A stretch of DNA of 64,000 nucleotides from Sulfurovum sp. (GCA_002733215.1 NVUY01000002.1:82187-146186); one strand, 5' to 3'. Shown: positions 8,579 to 18,570, counted from the first letter of the stretch. Notes: a model not told the origin generated them from the sequence alone. Program-made: numbers and translations.

Positions 8579-10441
8579 TTATTTTAAAAACTTTCTATTC
8601 TCATTCAGTATATTTAAGACTTTTTTACTGTCCATCTTCTTATTATTCACCCTCTCATAAGTTGCATTTTTTCTGATCTCGTTTTTAAACATTTTGTTGG
8701 GAAGATTTGAAAAGATATAGGTGAACTCTTTATCGATGATCGCATTATTGTTCCAATTGGCAGAGAAAACATACTCTCTGCTAAATGTCTTATCGAAAAT
8801 ATTTTGCCCGTTGCTGTAATCACCGCTACTGTTTTCAAGACCAAGAAGTGTCAGCAGTGTAGGCACGATATCATTATGACTGGTCAAAATATCAGGGAAT
8901 TCAGAGGGAAGATCTATCTTATTTTTCAGACTATTGGGCAATTTGATGACCATAGGTGTAACGACCTGTGCTCTGGAAAAAGAAGAATTATGCCCAAATG
9001 ATCCATACTCATAAAACTCTTGCCCGTGATCTGAGGTATAAATGATCAAAGCCTCATCATACATTCCCTTTGCTTTTAATTTTTCTATCATTTTTCCGAA
9101 GAGTTTGTCATTATAAGCGACCGCATTTTGATACTGGGCATAAAGTGCCTTGATATTTTTCCCCTCTTTACTTACAGTGAGATAATTGATATTCTCCTCA
9201 CTCGCTTTAAAAGGGTTAAAAGCTTTGGGAGAAGAGTATCCGTGGGGCGCATCCAGAAAGATGAAAGAAAAACGAGGGTTCTCCTGCGCACAGATCTCGA
9301 TCTTTTCTAAAAGATATTTTGAACTCTGCCTGTCTTTTTCCCAGGGTTCACCCTTAAAATCATCTTTAATACTCTTTTGCACATTCACATAACATGTTTC
9401 TCTAAATTCAGGCCAGTTCGTATTGGTAGAAGAGATAATGTCGATCTCATAGCCAAGCTTATTCAATATATCAAACAGTACCGGTCCCCTGTTTGCATTG
9501 AGAAAAGAGAACCAGTAGGTTGAGTTTAATCCATAAATTAAAGAGAATATACCAAAGCGGGTGGCATTTCCTCCACTGTAATGATTTTCAAAAACAATGG
9601 CATCTTGTTTGAACTTTTCGACATTTGGTGTGACCTTCTCGTTTACACAACTGTCACAGACAGAGTCAGAGGCAAAAATGAAAATATTGATCTTATGAGG
9701 GTCTTTTTTCAGTCTCAGAGGTACCAGAGGATACTGTAGATCAGCATCTTTCCGAATCGTATTTTGTGTCTGCACTTCCGGTTTGATGCCAAAATGTTTG
9801 GCTGCAAATTTATTGGCGGTCAGAGGCTGATAGAGAGGGATGACTTTAAATTTAGAGATCGTTTCATTGTATGAGAAGAGTGACAAAAGACCATAACTTA
9901 CTTTTTCACCCAAGATGATCAAAAAGAGCGGGATCATCACAAATTTATTTAATTTCTTATTGAAATCAGCTTTAGTTCTTTCCGGGGTCTTTAAAAGCTT
10001 TTTAATGAGATAGAATTCCAATCCAATAAAAGCAGAAAGCAGTACAGCAAAGAGTACAACAGGCAGAATACCAAGCTGTATGGAATCGGCAGCGTCCGGC
10101 GAGGTTAAAATATTCAGTACCATGGCATTAATATGAAATTTATACAGTCTGAAGATAAAAAAATCTACGATCAAAGTAATATTGACCAGTATAAAAACCA
10201 ATGCAGAGAGATACAGGATAAACTTTTTAGTAAAAGTGAATATAAAAAGTAAAAGATACAACAACAGATAAAGAATTGCTGCAGAGGAAAGAGACGCTAA
10301 GACAAGAAGAAGCAACTCACTGACGCTGTAGTTTTGGTTATATTGCAAAAAGAACAGAAATAATATACTGCTGAATAATAAATTGGCTTTAAAAAAAAGT
10401 GAATAGCTGGTATTTACAGAGGGGATAACATTAGAGAACAA
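8579..10441 (-). CDS. PbgA/YejM-like inner-membrane protein with periplasmic sulfatase-fold domain
   Basis: This 620-residue protein has about five hydrophobic segments within residues 15-190, the layout of the DUF3413 membrane part of PbgA/YejM, then an alkaline-phosphatase-fold domain. Visible fold residues are FASDS (256-260), SGGNATRFG (289-297, Thr294 at the nucleophile position), and TSDHGQEF with FGHNSSFSRAQ (469-492). PbgA/LapC in enterics senses periplasmic LPS and controls LpxC turnover. Other members of the fold transfer phosphoethanolamine. The position between rhamnose genes and hldD suggests a LOS role, but sensor and transferase functions cannot be separated here. The gene overlaps the upstream glycosyltransferase by 11 bases. 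Confidence 0.68.
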   Translation of the reverse strand: MFSNVIPSVNTSYSLFFKANLLFSSILFLFFLQYNQNYSVSELLLLVLASLSSAAILYLLLYLLLFIFTFTKKFILYLSALVFILVNITLIVDFFIFRLYKFHINAMVLNILTSPDAADSIQLGILPVVLFAVLLSAFIGLEFYLIKKLLKTPERTKADFNKKLNKFVMIPLFLIILGEKVSYGLLSLFSYNETISKFKVIPLYQPLTANKFAAKHFGIKPEVQTQNTIRKDADLQYPLVPLRLKKDPHKINIFIFASDSVCDSCVNEKVTPNVEKFKQDAIVFENHYSGGNATRFGIFSLIYGLNSTYWFSFLNANRGPVLFDILNKLGYEIDIISSTNTNWPEFRETCYVNVQKSIKDDFKGEPWEKDRQSSKYLLEKIEICAQENPRFSFIFLDAPHGYSSPKAFNPFKASEENINYLTVSKEGKNIKALYAQYQNAVAYNDKLFGKMIEKLKAKGMYDEALIIYTSDHGQEFYEYGSFGHNSSFSRAQVVTPMVIKLPNSLKNKIDLPSEFPDILTSHNDIVPTLLTLLGLENSSGDYSNGQNIFDKTFSREYVFSANWNNNAIIDKEFTYIFSNLPNKMFKNEIRKNATYERVNNKKMDSKKVLNILNENRKFLK

Positions 10442-11402
10442 ACAGAGTCCTTGTATGCAGTTTTAGACCCATTGCTGTGCGGATCACTCTTTTGTCTCTC
10501 TTATTGCTTTGTTGAATCGCAAAGATATCATCTTTATATTTTTTTAGCATAGTATGCAAAGTCATATTGTAATAACTGTGTTCATAGTTTTCAAAATGTT
10601 TTATCAGCATCTCTATGATCTCTTTAGTCTCTTCATTCTTTAAAATCTTCAAAGATAAAAAGGTATTGAGATCTTTCACTGCAACCTTTGCATGCTTTAT
10701 TTTTAACGTCTTCTTTTTCTCAAATCTGTCAAAAAAGTTTTCATAATCTTTCCCTCGTTTCTTTGTAACCTGTTCAGAATAGCGTCGATAATAGGTCATA
10801 GGTTCGTCTGTGAAAATAATTGAGCCATAGGTTGACGCCACAAATGCGATCCATATATCATGAAAACTGACATCTTCAGGTATAGGTAAAATATATTCCA
10901 CCAACACTTTTTTAAACATCAAAGTATTTCCAGATACACAATTTTCCAGTAGAAAGGCTCTATTGTTTGAACCGGATATTAACTCTTTATCAGGACGGAT
11001 AAGTTCTTTCTCCATACGTTCAGAGTCTTCATCTATCAGGAGTGCATCCGAATAAATAAGTACATTCTCTCCTATCTTCTCTATAAAAGTTTTAAGTTTG
11101 CCCTTTTTCCAAATGTCATCCTGGTCGGCCAAAGTAATATACTCTCCCGTACACAACGATATCGCTTTTTCAAAATTTTTTACAAAACCTAAATTGACTT
11201 CATTTTGATGAAGTTTGATCCTTGTATCATTTTCCTGATAGTTTTGTATGATCTCAATCGTTTTGTCGCTCGAACAGTCATCGGTGATGATCAACTCAAA
11301 ATGTGAATAAGATTGTTCTAGTATCGAGTCTATCTGTTCTTTGATGAATCTTTCACCGTTGTAGGTGCACATCGCTATAGAAACTAAACTATCTTCGCGC
11401 AT
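10431..11402 (-). CDS. GT2 family glycosyltransferase, rhamnosyltransferase-like
   Basis: A GT-A glycosyltransferase of 323 residues. It opens with VSIAMCTYNGERFI, followed by TDDCSSDKT and the DxD-type motif DQDD at 93-96 (LADQDDIW), a pattern common in rhamnosyl- and related transferases of O-antigen and LOS clusters. It lies directly after rmlB (14-base overlap) and before the PbgA-like gene, so dTDP-rhamnose is a reasonable donor; this is inferred from location only. The last 80 residues are Lys-rich and probably lie at the membrane. Confidence 0.75.
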   Translation of the reverse strand: MREDSLVSIAMCTYNGERFIKEQIDSILEQSYSHFELIITDDCSSDKTIEIIQNYQENDTRIKLHQNEVNLGFVKNFEKAISLCTGEYITLADQDDIWKKGKLKTFIEKIGENVLIYSDALLIDEDSERMEKELIRPDKELISGSNNRAFLLENCVSGNTLMFKKVLVEYILPIPEDVSFHDIWIAFVASTYGSIIFTDEPMTYYRRYSEQVTKKRGKDYENFFDRFEKKKTLKIKHAKVAVKDLNTFLSLKILKNEETKEIIEMLIKHFENYEHSYYNMTLHTMLKKYKDDIFAIQQSNKRDKRVIRTAMGLKLHTRTLFVL

Positions 11403-12408
11403 ATTTCTCTAAATACCAATCTATAGTTTTAACGATCCCGGAGTCGAAATTCTCATCCGCTTTCCAGCCAAGTTCATTTTCCAGCTTGCTTGCATCTATT
11501 GCATATCTTCTGTCATGTCCTGCTCTGTCTTCTACAAAAGTGATGAGTTCCTTATAGCTACCGTCTTTTGGGACTTTTTCATCAAGAATCCTACAAATGG
11601 CAGCAACGATCTGAAGATTCGTTCTCTCGTTTCTTCCGCCGATATTATAGACATTGGCCTCTTTACCAGTATGATAAAGAAGATCTATTCCTTTACAGTG
11701 ATCCAGTACATAAAGCCAGTCACGGATGTTCTTCCCATCTCCGTAGATAGGAATAGATTCTCCCGCAAGTGCTTTTCTGATAATGGTCGGTATCAGCTTT
11801 TCATCATGCTGTTTTGGACCGTAGTTGTTGGAACAGTTCGTAATGACAGTGTTCATCCCGTATGTCTCCTGATAGCTGCGCACGATCATATCAGAGCTTG
11901 CTTTGGAGGCAGAATAGGGAGAGTTTGGTGCATAAGGTGTCTCTTCTGTAAAGAGATCCGTTTCATTAAGGGTTCCATAGACTTCATCGGTTGAGATATG
12001 ATGAAATCTGCACCCCGTATAATTCTCTTTGAACTTGAAGGGGGCATCCATCCAATACTTATAGGCTACGTCAAGCAAAGTAAACGTACCGTTTACATTG
12101 GTCTCTATAAATACACCCGGGTTTTTAATGGAGTTGTCTACATGGCTCTCTGCTGCAAAGTGAATAACACCCTGAATGTCATACTCTGTAAAGATGAATT
12201 CCACGAGTTCACGGTTACAGATGTCACCTTTAATGAATTTATATTTTGGATCATTCTCGCATTCTTTCAAGTTTTCCAGGTCGCCTGCGTAGGTTAAAAG
12301 ATCAAGATTGATAATGTTATAGTTTGGATATTTACCCAGAAAATAGGGTACAAAGTTTGAACCTATGAAACCGGCACATCCTGTTAGCAATATATTTTTG
12401 TCTGTCAT
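11389..12408 (-). CDS. rmlB: dTDP-glucose 4,6-dehydratase
   Basis: RmlB makes dTDP-4-keto-6-deoxyglucose, step two of dTDP-L-rhamnose synthesis. It is an extended SDR with GCAGFIGSNF near the N-terminus, STDEVYG with the catalytic Asp-Glu, and the Tyr-x3-Lys pair in YSASKAS. SNNYGP and GDGKNIRDWLYV are family hallmarks. I set the start at the ATG beginning MTDKNILLTG (339 residues), because GGAGA lies about 6 bases upstream and 14 bases separate it from the rmlD stop; a start 15 codons further upstream would overlap rmlD. It belongs to the contiguous rmlA-C-D-B set. Confidence 0.95.
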   Translation of the reverse strand: MTDKNILLTGCAGFIGSNFVPYFLGKYPNYNIINLDLLTYAGDLENLKECENDPKYKFIKGDICNRELVEFIFTEYDIQGVIHFAAESHVDNSIKNPGVFIETNVNGTFTLLDVAYKYWMDAPFKFKENYTGCRFHHISTDEVYGTLNETDLFTEETPYAPNSPYSASKASSDMIVRSYQETYGMNTVITNCSNNYGPKQHDEKLIPTIIRKALAGESIPIYGDGKNIRDWLYVLDHCKGIDLLYHTGKEANVYNIGGRNERTNLQIVAAICRILDEKVPKDGSYKELITFVEDRAGHDRRYAIDASKLENELGWKADENFDSGIVKTIDWYLEKYARR

Positions 12409-12422
12409 TATCTTCTCCATCA

Positions 12423-13289
12423 TTATTTTCTCTCTTGCATTTTTATTAAGCACGTATCTAAGCTGTCTTTCCAGTAAGGAATGGCGATATTATACTCTTT
12501 CTTGATTTTAGATTTGTTGAGCAAAGAATAGTGTGGTCTTGTTGCAGGAGTCGGGTATTCTTTGGTTTCTATGGGGCTTACTTTACAGTCTGTATTTGAG
12601 AGTTCAAAGATCGTTTTGGCAAAGTCATACCAGGAACATACACCTTCATTGCTATAGTGATAGATCTCCACATTGTCATTATTCAGTTGCGGAATGATCT
12701 CCAGTATTGTATTGGCCAGATCTCTTGCATAGGTAGGTGTACCTACCTGATCGAAGATAACCCCTAAAGCGTCTCTCTCTTTGCCAAGGCGCAACATGGT
12801 TTTTACGAAGTTGGCTCCAAACGAACTATATACCCAGGAAGTTCTAATGATGATAGTGTTATTTGGATCTATCTCCTGCAATGCAAGTTCACCATCAAGT
12901 TTAGTTTTGCCATAAATACCATTTGGGTTTACTTTATCATCTTCCACATAGGGTTTATAGTTTTCACCGTCAAAGACATAATCTGTTGAAATATGGATCA
13001 GTTTGATATTTTTTTCTTTTGAGATCTCTGCTAAACTTTTCACAGCCAAGTGATTTATCCTGTCTGCATTCGCTTCATCTTCTTCAGCCTTATCTACGGC
13101 TGTATATGCGGCACAGTTAATGATCACTTCAATATTGTTTTGAATACAAAAGCCATCTACAGCATCTTTATTTGTAATATCCAATTCATTTCTGTCTGTA
13201 AAATAAAAAACATCTTGATACTCAACGGATAATTCTCTGATCTCACTCCCCAATTGACCCTTGCTTCCTGTAACTAAAATATTATGCAT
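12423..13289 (-). CDS. rmlD: dTDP-4-dehydrorhamnose reductase
   Basis: RmlD reduces dTDP-4-dehydro-L-rhamnose to dTDP-L-rhamnose, the last step of the pathway. The 288-residue SDR begins MHNILVTGSKGQLGSEI, carries STDYVFDG, and has the Tyr-x3-Lys pair in YGKTKLDGE, all characteristic of the family. NCAAYTAVDKAE is also diagnostic. It overlaps rmlC by 8 bases and is followed by rmlB. Confidence 0.95.
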   Translation of the reverse strand: MHNILVTGSKGQLGSEIRELSVEYQDVFYFTDRNELDITNKDAVDGFCIQNNIEVIINCAAYTAVDKAEEDEANADRINHLAVKSLAEISKEKNIKLIHISTDYVFDGENYKPYVEDDKVNPNGIYGKTKLDGELALQEIDPNNTIIIRTSWVYSSFGANFVKTMLRLGKERDALGVIFDQVGTPTYARDLANTILEIIPQLNNDNVEIYHYSNEGVCSWYDFAKTIFELSNTDCKVSPIETKEYPTPATRPHYSLLNKSKIKKEYNIAIPYWKDSLDTCLIKMQERK

Positions 13290-13857
13290 AATAATTTACG
13301 TTATATTCAAAGAGATCATTGGTTTCATGCAGTTTAGGCTGTATTTTATCTTTGGCTGAAAGATTAAGCTCAGTATGTGGGATCTGCCAGTCAATATTTA
13401 TATTCACATCATCAAAGGCGATACCCCTGTCATTCTCAGGAGAGTAATAGTTGTCTACTTTATAAGCGAATACCGTATCATCTTCCAGCACGACAAACCC
13501 ATGGGCAAAGCCGCGGGGAACAAGCAGTTGTTTTTTATTTTCAGCTGTCAGTTCCACAGCAACATGCTGACCAAATGTAGGGGAACCTTTTCGTATGTCT
13601 ACAGCAACATCCAGAACAGACCCTTGTATCACACGGACAAGTTTTGTTTGTGCATCAGGATCCAACTGATAATGAAGCCCTCGAAGCACACCTCTTGAAC
13701 TTTTAGATTCATTGTCCTGACAGAAGTCTATTTTATAGCCCAGAAAGGTTTCAAGTTTATCTGCTCTGAATGTCTCAATAAAGTAACCTCTTTCATCTCC
13801 ATGCACCGCAGGTTCTATGATCACAACGTCAGGGATATCTGTACGAATAAAGTTCAT
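13282..13857 (-). CDS. rmlC: dTDP-4-dehydrorhamnose 3,5-epimerase
   Basis: RmlC epimerises C3 and C5 of dTDP-4-keto-6-deoxyglucose. The 191-residue cupin has GDERGYFIETF, RGLHYQ with the catalytic His, GSVLDVAVDIRKGSPTFG, and PRGFAHGFVVL. The start is the ATG of MNFIRTDIP, one base after the rmlA stop and preceded by GGGAG within the end of rmlA. A longer frame to 13929 exists, but the extra 24 residues overlap rmlA and do not fit the family N-terminus. Confidence 0.95.
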   Translation of the reverse strand: MNFIRTDIPDVVIIEPAVHGDERGYFIETFRADKLETFLGYKIDFCQDNESKSSRGVLRGLHYQLDPDAQTKLVRVIQGSVLDVAVDIRKGSPTFGQHVAVELTAENKKQLLVPRGFAHGFVVLEDDTVFAYKVDNYYSPENDRGIAFDDVNINIDWQIPHTELNLSAKDKIQPKLHETNDLFEYNVNYYA

Positions 13858-13858
13858 C

Positions 13859-14743
13859 TTAAATGCTCCCTTCTTTTGCTCGGCGTAAAAGATACTGCCC
13901 ATACTGGTTTTTCTTAAGCGGCTGTGCAAGTGCGATCAAGTCTTCTTTGCTGATGTAATCCATCTCATAAGCGATCTCTTCGATACAGGCGACTTTGAGC
14001 CCCTGACGGTTCTCGATCGTTTGTATGAAGTTTGATGCTTCCAAGAGGCTTTCATGCGTACCGGTATCCAACCAGGCATACCCGCGACCCATCAGTTCCA
14101 CTTTAAGCTCTTTGGCTGCCAGATAGCTTTGGTTGACCGTAGTGATCTCTAATTCACCGCGATCAGAAGGTTTTACATTTTTAGCGATCTCTACTACGTT
14201 ATTTGGATAATAATAGAGACCCACGACTGCGTAATTACTTTCAGGTTTTTCAGGTTTCTCTTCTATGCTTGTTACATTACCCTCAGCGTCAAAGGCAGCC
14301 ACTCCGTAACGTTCCGGGTCTTTTACGTAGTAGCCAAATACTGTAGCTTTTTTATCTTCCACTGCATTTGTAACGGCAGTAGAAAGCATCTCTGTAAGTC
14401 CGTGACCATAAAAGATATTATCACCAAGCACAAGACAGACATCATCTTCACCTATGAACTCTTCACCCAAAATGAATGCCTGTGCAAGTCCGTCTGGAGA
14501 AGGCTGTACTTTATAGGAGAATTTCATACCGATATCTCTTCCGTCACCAAGCAACTCTTCAAAACGGGGTAAGTCCTGTGGTGTGGAGATGATGAGTACT
14601 TCTGTGATGCCAGAGAGCATTAGGACAGAGAGTGGATAGTAGATCATAGGTTTATCGTAAATAGGGGCTAACTGTTTGCTTATACCTTTGGTAATGGGAT
14701 AAAGGCGTGTGCCTGACCCTCCTGCTAAAATAATGCCTTTCAT
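13859..14743 (-). CDS. rmlA: glucose-1-phosphate thymidylyltransferase
   Basis: RmlA joins dTTP and glucose-1-phosphate to give dTDP-glucose, the first step of dTDP-rhamnose synthesis. The 294 residues begin [16 protein letters not shown] with the nucleotide-binding loop, followed by [26 protein letters not shown] and [17 protein letters not shown], the standard RmlA signature set. The gene shares an ATGA overlap (4 bases) with the upstream glycosyltransferase, so translation is coupled. Confidence 0.96.
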   Translation of the reverse strand: MKGIILAGGSGTRLYPITKGISKQLAPIYDKPMIYYPLSVLMLSGITEVLIISTPQDLPRFEELLGDGRDIGMKFSYKVQPSPDGLAQAFILGEEFIGEDDVCLVLGDNIFYGHGLTEMLSTAVTNAVEDKKATVFGYYVKDPERYGVAAFDAEGNVTSIEEKPEKPESNYAVVGLYYYPNNVVEIAKNVKPSDRGELEITTVNQSYLAAKELKVELMGRGYAWLDTGTHESLLEASNFIQTIENRQGLKVACIEEIAYEMDYISKEDLIALAQPLKKNQYGQYLLRRAKEGSI

Positions 14744-15579
14744 TGTTCATTCTCCTTTACAAGTCCATTTTTACATTTAAATGTTTTTGCTTCTTTTTTT
14801 TGTTTCATGATCTTATGATTTTCTTCCCATGCATTACCCCAACTTCTGCCGTGATACAAATGAAAGGTATTGGCGATATATCGTACTGATTTGTAGGTAA
14901 TACCAAAATGGTTAAATCTCCATGACAGGTCGACATCTTCTCCCACAGAAGGACCTCTATAATCTTCATCAAAACCATTGATCAGCTCAAGATCTTTTTT
15001 CCAACAGGAAAAATTACAGCCGACCAGCATCATCTTTTTTTTCTTTTTAGCATTAAGCTTTTTCTCTAAATAAGTACCGATACCAAGATAAAGACCCTCT
15101 TCCAAATGTTTTCCTCTGTCTATGGCCAAAAAGAGGTAAAAAGAGAGATACAACTTTTCAAGCAAACGGTAAGAGAGATATCTTTTTCGGATCAAAGTTG
15201 TGAAAAATGGTCCGATCTCCGCTCTTCTACCGCTTAAAAATCTATTTTCTTCAGCCAATAAGCTATGATTCTCTACAAAGTTTTTATAGGGTACGATATC
15301 CCCGTCTAAAAAGAGTAGGTAATCACCTGTTGAAGATCTTATGGCATTGTTCAAGGCTATATTTTTTTTCCAACCCTCATCTTTTTGGCTGATGTGACTT
15401 ATGCTCACCTTACTTTGATACGATTCTAAAAAAGTTTTCATTTCATCAGACTGACAATCTTCAGAGATCAAAACATCAAAATCTAAATAGCTCTGCGTAT
15501 TCAAAGAGTCTAAAACCAATCTCAGTGCTTCCACATCTTTATAAACTGATATGATGACTGTGATATTCATAGCTTTCAT
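14740..15579 (-). CDS. GT2 family glycosyltransferase with galactosyltransferase-type C-terminal domain
   Basis: A 279-residue GT-A enzyme starting with a short leader and [16 protein letters not shown], then SEDCQSDEM and the metal-binding Asp-Gly-Asp in [10 protein letters not shown]. Near residue 210 it has [18 protein letters not shown], the glyco_transf_7C (galactosyltransferase C-terminal) pattern with the GxDxD-type acidic cluster. AGGA lies 4 bases before the first ATG, supporting that start. It sits between the UDP-glucuronate-epimerase-like gene and rmlA, so a uronic-acid or hexose donor is possible; the donor is not readable from sequence. Confidence 0.78.
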   Translation of the reverse strand: MKAMNITVIISVYKDVEALRLVLDSLNTQSYLDFDVLISEDCQSDEMKTFLESYQSKVSISHISQKDEGWKKNIALNNAIRSSTGDYLLFLDGDIVPYKNFVENHSLLAEENRFLSGRRAEIGPFFTTLIRKRYLSYRLLEKLYLSFYLFLAIDRGKHLEEGLYLGIGTYLEKKLNAKKKKKMMLVGCNFSCWKKDLELINGFDEDYRGPSVGEDVDLSWRFNHFGITYKSVRYIANTFHLYHGRSWGNAWEENHKIMKQKKEAKTFKCKNGLVKENEQ

Positions 15580-15613
15580 TCTTTCCTGTTTAGTTAGTGC
15601 GGTAATATTATAT

Positions 15614-16681
15614 CTAATTGATGTAAAATGTTTTATACCACGCTACAAACTTCTCTATTCCTTCATCTAAAGCAGTATTCGGTTTATATCCAAAGTCTTC
15701 CATCAGACCGCTCACATCGGCATAAGTGGAAACGACATCTCCATCCTGCATCTCCATAAAATTTTTCTCTGCTTTTTGACCTATAGCCTTTTCAAGCGTT
15801 TCTATAAAATCCATGAGTTTTATCGGAGAATTATTCCCTATATTATAAATTTTATAGGCGGCAGAAGAAATGGACGGATCCGGCGTATTGGCATCAAAAT
15901 TTTCACTGCCGAGACTTGGGTTGTCTATGACTTTAATGATCCCGTCTACGATGTCATCGATAAATGTAAAGTCCCTGCTCATCTTTCCATGGTTAAATAC
16001 TTTAATAGCCCTGTCATTCAATATGGCATCTGCAAAAAGCATAGGTGCCATATCTGGTCGTCCCCAAGGACCGTAGACAGTAAAAAATCTCAATCCGGTG
16101 ACATGTAAACCATAAAGATGCGCATAGGTATGTGCCATCATCTCATTTGATTTTTTGGTTGCTGCATATAATGATACGGGGTGGTCTGTATGGTCACTGA
16201 CTTTAAAAGGCTGAGATTTATTTAATCCATAAACCGAAGAGCTCGATGCAAAAGATAAATTTTTGACATCATAATGTCTGCAAGCTTCTAAAATATTCAA
16301 AAAACCAAGCACATTACTTTGCACATAAGTGTGTGGATTTTCTATAGAATATCTCACACCTGCCTGAGCAGCAAGATTACATACTGCATCAAATTTCTCT
16401 TCTTTAAAAAGTCTGTTGATCGTTTCTGCATCATCCAGGTTTGCTTTGATAAATTGATGTTTTTTATATTTGGATGACCGAACTAATTGATCTGAGGAAG
16501 CTAAAACTTCATTTTTATCTATCCCCAATTCATGCAGTCGTGCATACTTTAAATTGACATCATAATAATCATTTATAATATCAAGCCCCACTACCTCATC
16601 CCCTCTCTCAAGAAGTTTTTTGGCTAAATGATATCCTATGAATCCTGCAGTTCCTGTCACCAGTATTTTACGACTCTTCAT
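15614..16681 (-). CDS. UDP-glucuronate 4-epimerase-like NAD-dependent epimerase
   Basis: A 355-residue extended SDR with GTAGFIGYHLAKKLLERGDEV at the N-terminus (NAD-binding), LDIINDYYDVNLKYARL, ASSSSVYG, the Tyr-x3-Lys pair in YAATKKSNE, and RFFTVYGPWGRPDMAP. This combination is typical of the LpsL/Gla group, which converts UDP-glucuronate to UDP-galacturonate; some members work on UDP-GlcNAc or UDP-glucose. It would supply an acidic sugar for the LOS core. A dehydrogenase making UDP-GlcA is not in the window. It lies 25 bases after lpxL. Confidence 0.82.
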   Translation of the reverse strand: MKSRKILVTGTAGFIGYHLAKKLLERGDEVVGLDIINDYYDVNLKYARLHELGIDKNEVLASSDQLVRSSKYKKHQFIKANLDDAETINRLFKEEKFDAVCNLAAQAGVRYSIENPHTYVQSNVLGFLNILEACRHYDVKNLSFASSSSVYGLNKSQPFKVSDHTDHPVSLYAATKKSNEMMAHTYAHLYGLHVTGLRFFTVYGPWGRPDMAPMLFADAILNDRAIKVFNHGKMSRDFTFIDDIVDGIIKVIDNPSLGSENFDANTPDPSISSAAYKIYNIGNNSPIKLMDFIETLEKAIGQKAEKNFMEMQDGDVVSTYADVSGLMEDFGYKPNTALDEGIEKFVAWYKTFYIN

Positions 16682-16706
16682 TAAGTATTCCCCTTGTATT
16701 GTACTT

Positions 16707-17582
16707 CTACTTCCATCTCTTGTGCATCCAAAACCACTGTTTCGGATCTTCTTTAATAACCTGTTCCATAATGTCGGCTTGTGCTTGTGTAAGTGTAGCC
16801 AAATCTTCCTCTTGCTTCTCTGTTTTGAGTGCTTTTATAGGCTCATAGATCTTTACTTTATAATGAATATAATCTTCCGTACTGATATATGCCGGGACCA
16901 GATCCAGGTCAAATTTTCGGGAAAGGATCGAGGCCAAAGGGGTATGGCTCGCCCTTCTGCCAAAGAAATCTACTTCAATAGACTGACTTTTACGTATACC
17001 CTGATCGGTCAGTATTCCTATGACCTTACCTTCGTTAATGGATTTAATACATCCTTTGATCGCACCTTGTTTATAGACCATCTCTACATTAAAGCGCTCT
17101 CTGTTCTCTTTAAGGACTTTATCCATTAGATCAGAGTCAAGCTTTCTTCCCACACCTACAAGCGTGAGGTTGAATTTGATCGCGATAGATTGGGACAAAA
17201 GCTCCCAGTTACCATAATGCCCCGTGACTAAAATGAAGTTTTTCCCTTCTTTCTGGTACTTTTCAATGATCTCTCCGCCTGCAAAAGAGACATTTTCAAG
17301 TACGTCATCTGTACGCATACCGTCTCGTCTTATAATACCAAAAACCGTATCTATGAGGTTCATAAAAGCATGGATCCCTATCTCTTTTTTCTCTTTATCC
17401 CCCACAGGAGGCTGATATGCCAGGTCAAGGTTACTCTGTATGATCTTTCTGTGTTTGGCAGAGACCATGTAGGCAAACCACGCCAAACCTTTCATTAAAA
17501 CTCGGATGACTCCAGCCGGTAAGATCCATAATAAAAACCCGAACAGTTTATAGAGTCCCAAATAGAGAGTATCAAGTATCAA
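16707..17582 (-). CDS. lpxL: lipid A acyltransferase (LpxL/HtrB family)
   Basis: This inner-membrane lysophospholipid-acyltransferase-fold enzyme adds a secondary acyl chain to Kdo-lipid A. The HxxxxE catalytic motif is seen in TGHYGNWELL, followed by GILTDQGIRKS and FFGRRASHTPLAS as in the family. An N-terminal hydrophobic segment (LYKLFGFLLWILPAG) anchors it. I place the start at a TTG codon (MILDTLYLG...), because AAGGA lies 5 bases upstream and family members begin just there. An ATG 12 codons earlier would overlap waaC by 47 bases, against 11 with the TTG. The adjacent waaC-lpxL pair is usual in Campylobacterota. Confidence 0.88.
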   Translation of the reverse strand: MILDTLYLGLYKLFGFLLWILPAGVIRVLMKGLAWFAYMVSAKHRKIIQSNLDLAYQPPVGDKEKKEIGIHAFMNLIDTVFGIIRRDGMRTDDVLENVSFAGGEIIEKYQKEGKNFILVTGHYGNWELLSQSIAIKFNLTLVGVGRKLDSDLMDKVLKENRERFNVEMVYKQGAIKGCIKSINEGKVIGILTDQGIRKSQSIEVDFFGRRASHTPLASILSRKFDLDLVPAYISTEDYIHYKVKIYEPIKALKTEKQEEDLATLTQAQADIMEQVIKEDPKQWFWMHKRWK

Positions 17583-18570
17583 GTAATTCCTTTGCCATGC
17601 TGACGATCTTTTGGGCATCTATATTACGGATACAAAAATCCTGTTTATCCAGTTTCAGAGGATTGATCACTTTTCCACAATCGACCACTTTGTTTATGCT
17701 GCCGGTGAGTGTATTACGTTCACTCGGTGTGGGTCCGAAAATGGTAATACTCGGACGGTTCAGCGCCCAGGCAAAGTGGGTAGGACCGCTGTCTGCACCG
17801 ATAACAAGGTCTGAAGAAGAGATCAAGGCTTTTAATTCATTCAAACTAAGACGGGGGACGACACGTGCTTTTGTATGTTCAGAAACATATTTAGCGGCAT
17901 CATGTTCGCTGTCATTTCCCCATACTAAAAGATGATTTCCCTCCAAAGCATTAATGATCTCTACAAATTTTTCTTTAGGGTAGATCTTGCTCTCCCAACT
18001 TGAACCGAGGATATGTATGATTGTTTTCTGATCTTGTTCTATCAGGGAAAGCGTTTTTTTTCTATCTTCTTCTGTAAAAAAAAGCAAAGGATCTTTTTTT
18101 GTTAAACGCTCTATGTCGATCTTCAGATCCAATGCTAGCGAGACCAGTTCTATATTTCTCATAATGACATTTTCGGCGTAGGGAATAAAAAAAGATCTTT
18201 TATAAAAAGAAGAGGCTGCCGTTTCACGAATTGAATTTTTATCAAATCCGACATTGGATCCCAATATTTTGGAGACTATCGCAGATTTGATCAAGCCCTG
18301 AAGATCGATCACTATGTCATAATTATTTTGAGCATATTTTCTGAGTCTCTTGATCTCTGGGAAAATGTTAAGTTTATTGGTTTTTAAGGTCTTAAGGTTC
18401 ACAGGGAGAATGGTATCGATATAAGGGTTATGTTCCAGAACAGATGCAAAATTTTCTTCCACGATCCAATCGATACGGCTTTCAGGGATCATCTCTTTAA
18501 TATATTTCAAAATAGCCATGGCATGTACAATATCACCCAAGGCAGAGAGTTTTACTATCGCTATTTTCAT
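17572..18570 (-). CDS. waaC: lipopolysaccharide heptosyltransferase I
   Basis: WaaC transfers the first L-glycero-D-manno-heptose from ADP-heptose to Kdo-lipid A. The GT9-family protein starts MKIAIVKLSALGDIVHAM, with the glycine loop and catalytic Asp. It has HILGSSWESKIYPKEKF and, in the donor domain, GADSGPTHFAWAL and TIFGPTPSERN. The start is the second ATG of the frame, because GGAGAG lies inside the four codons between the two ATGs. It heads the leftward LOS cluster and uses the product of hldE/hldD encoded downstream. Confidence 0.94.
   Translation of the reverse strand: MKIAIVKLSALGDIVHAMAILKYIKEMIPESRIDWIVEENFASVLEHNPYIDTILPVNLKTLKTNKLNIFPEIKRLRKYAQNNYDIVIDLQGLIKSAIVSKILGSNVGFDKNSIRETAASSFYKRSFFIPYAENVIMRNIELVSLALDLKIDIERLTKKDPLLFFTEEDRKKTLSLIEQDQKTIIHILGSSWESKIYPKEKFVEIINALEGNHLLVWGNDSEHDAAKYVSEHTKARVVPRLSLNELKALISSSDLVIGADSGPTHFAWALNRPSITIFGPTPSERNTLTGSINKVVDCGKVINPLKLDKQDFCIRNIDAQKIVSMAKELLDT

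Noticed and set aside
13858-13929. Longer N-terminus for rmlC
   Set aside because: It would overlap rmlA by about 70 bases; the ATG of MNFIRTDIP has a ribosome site and fits the family.
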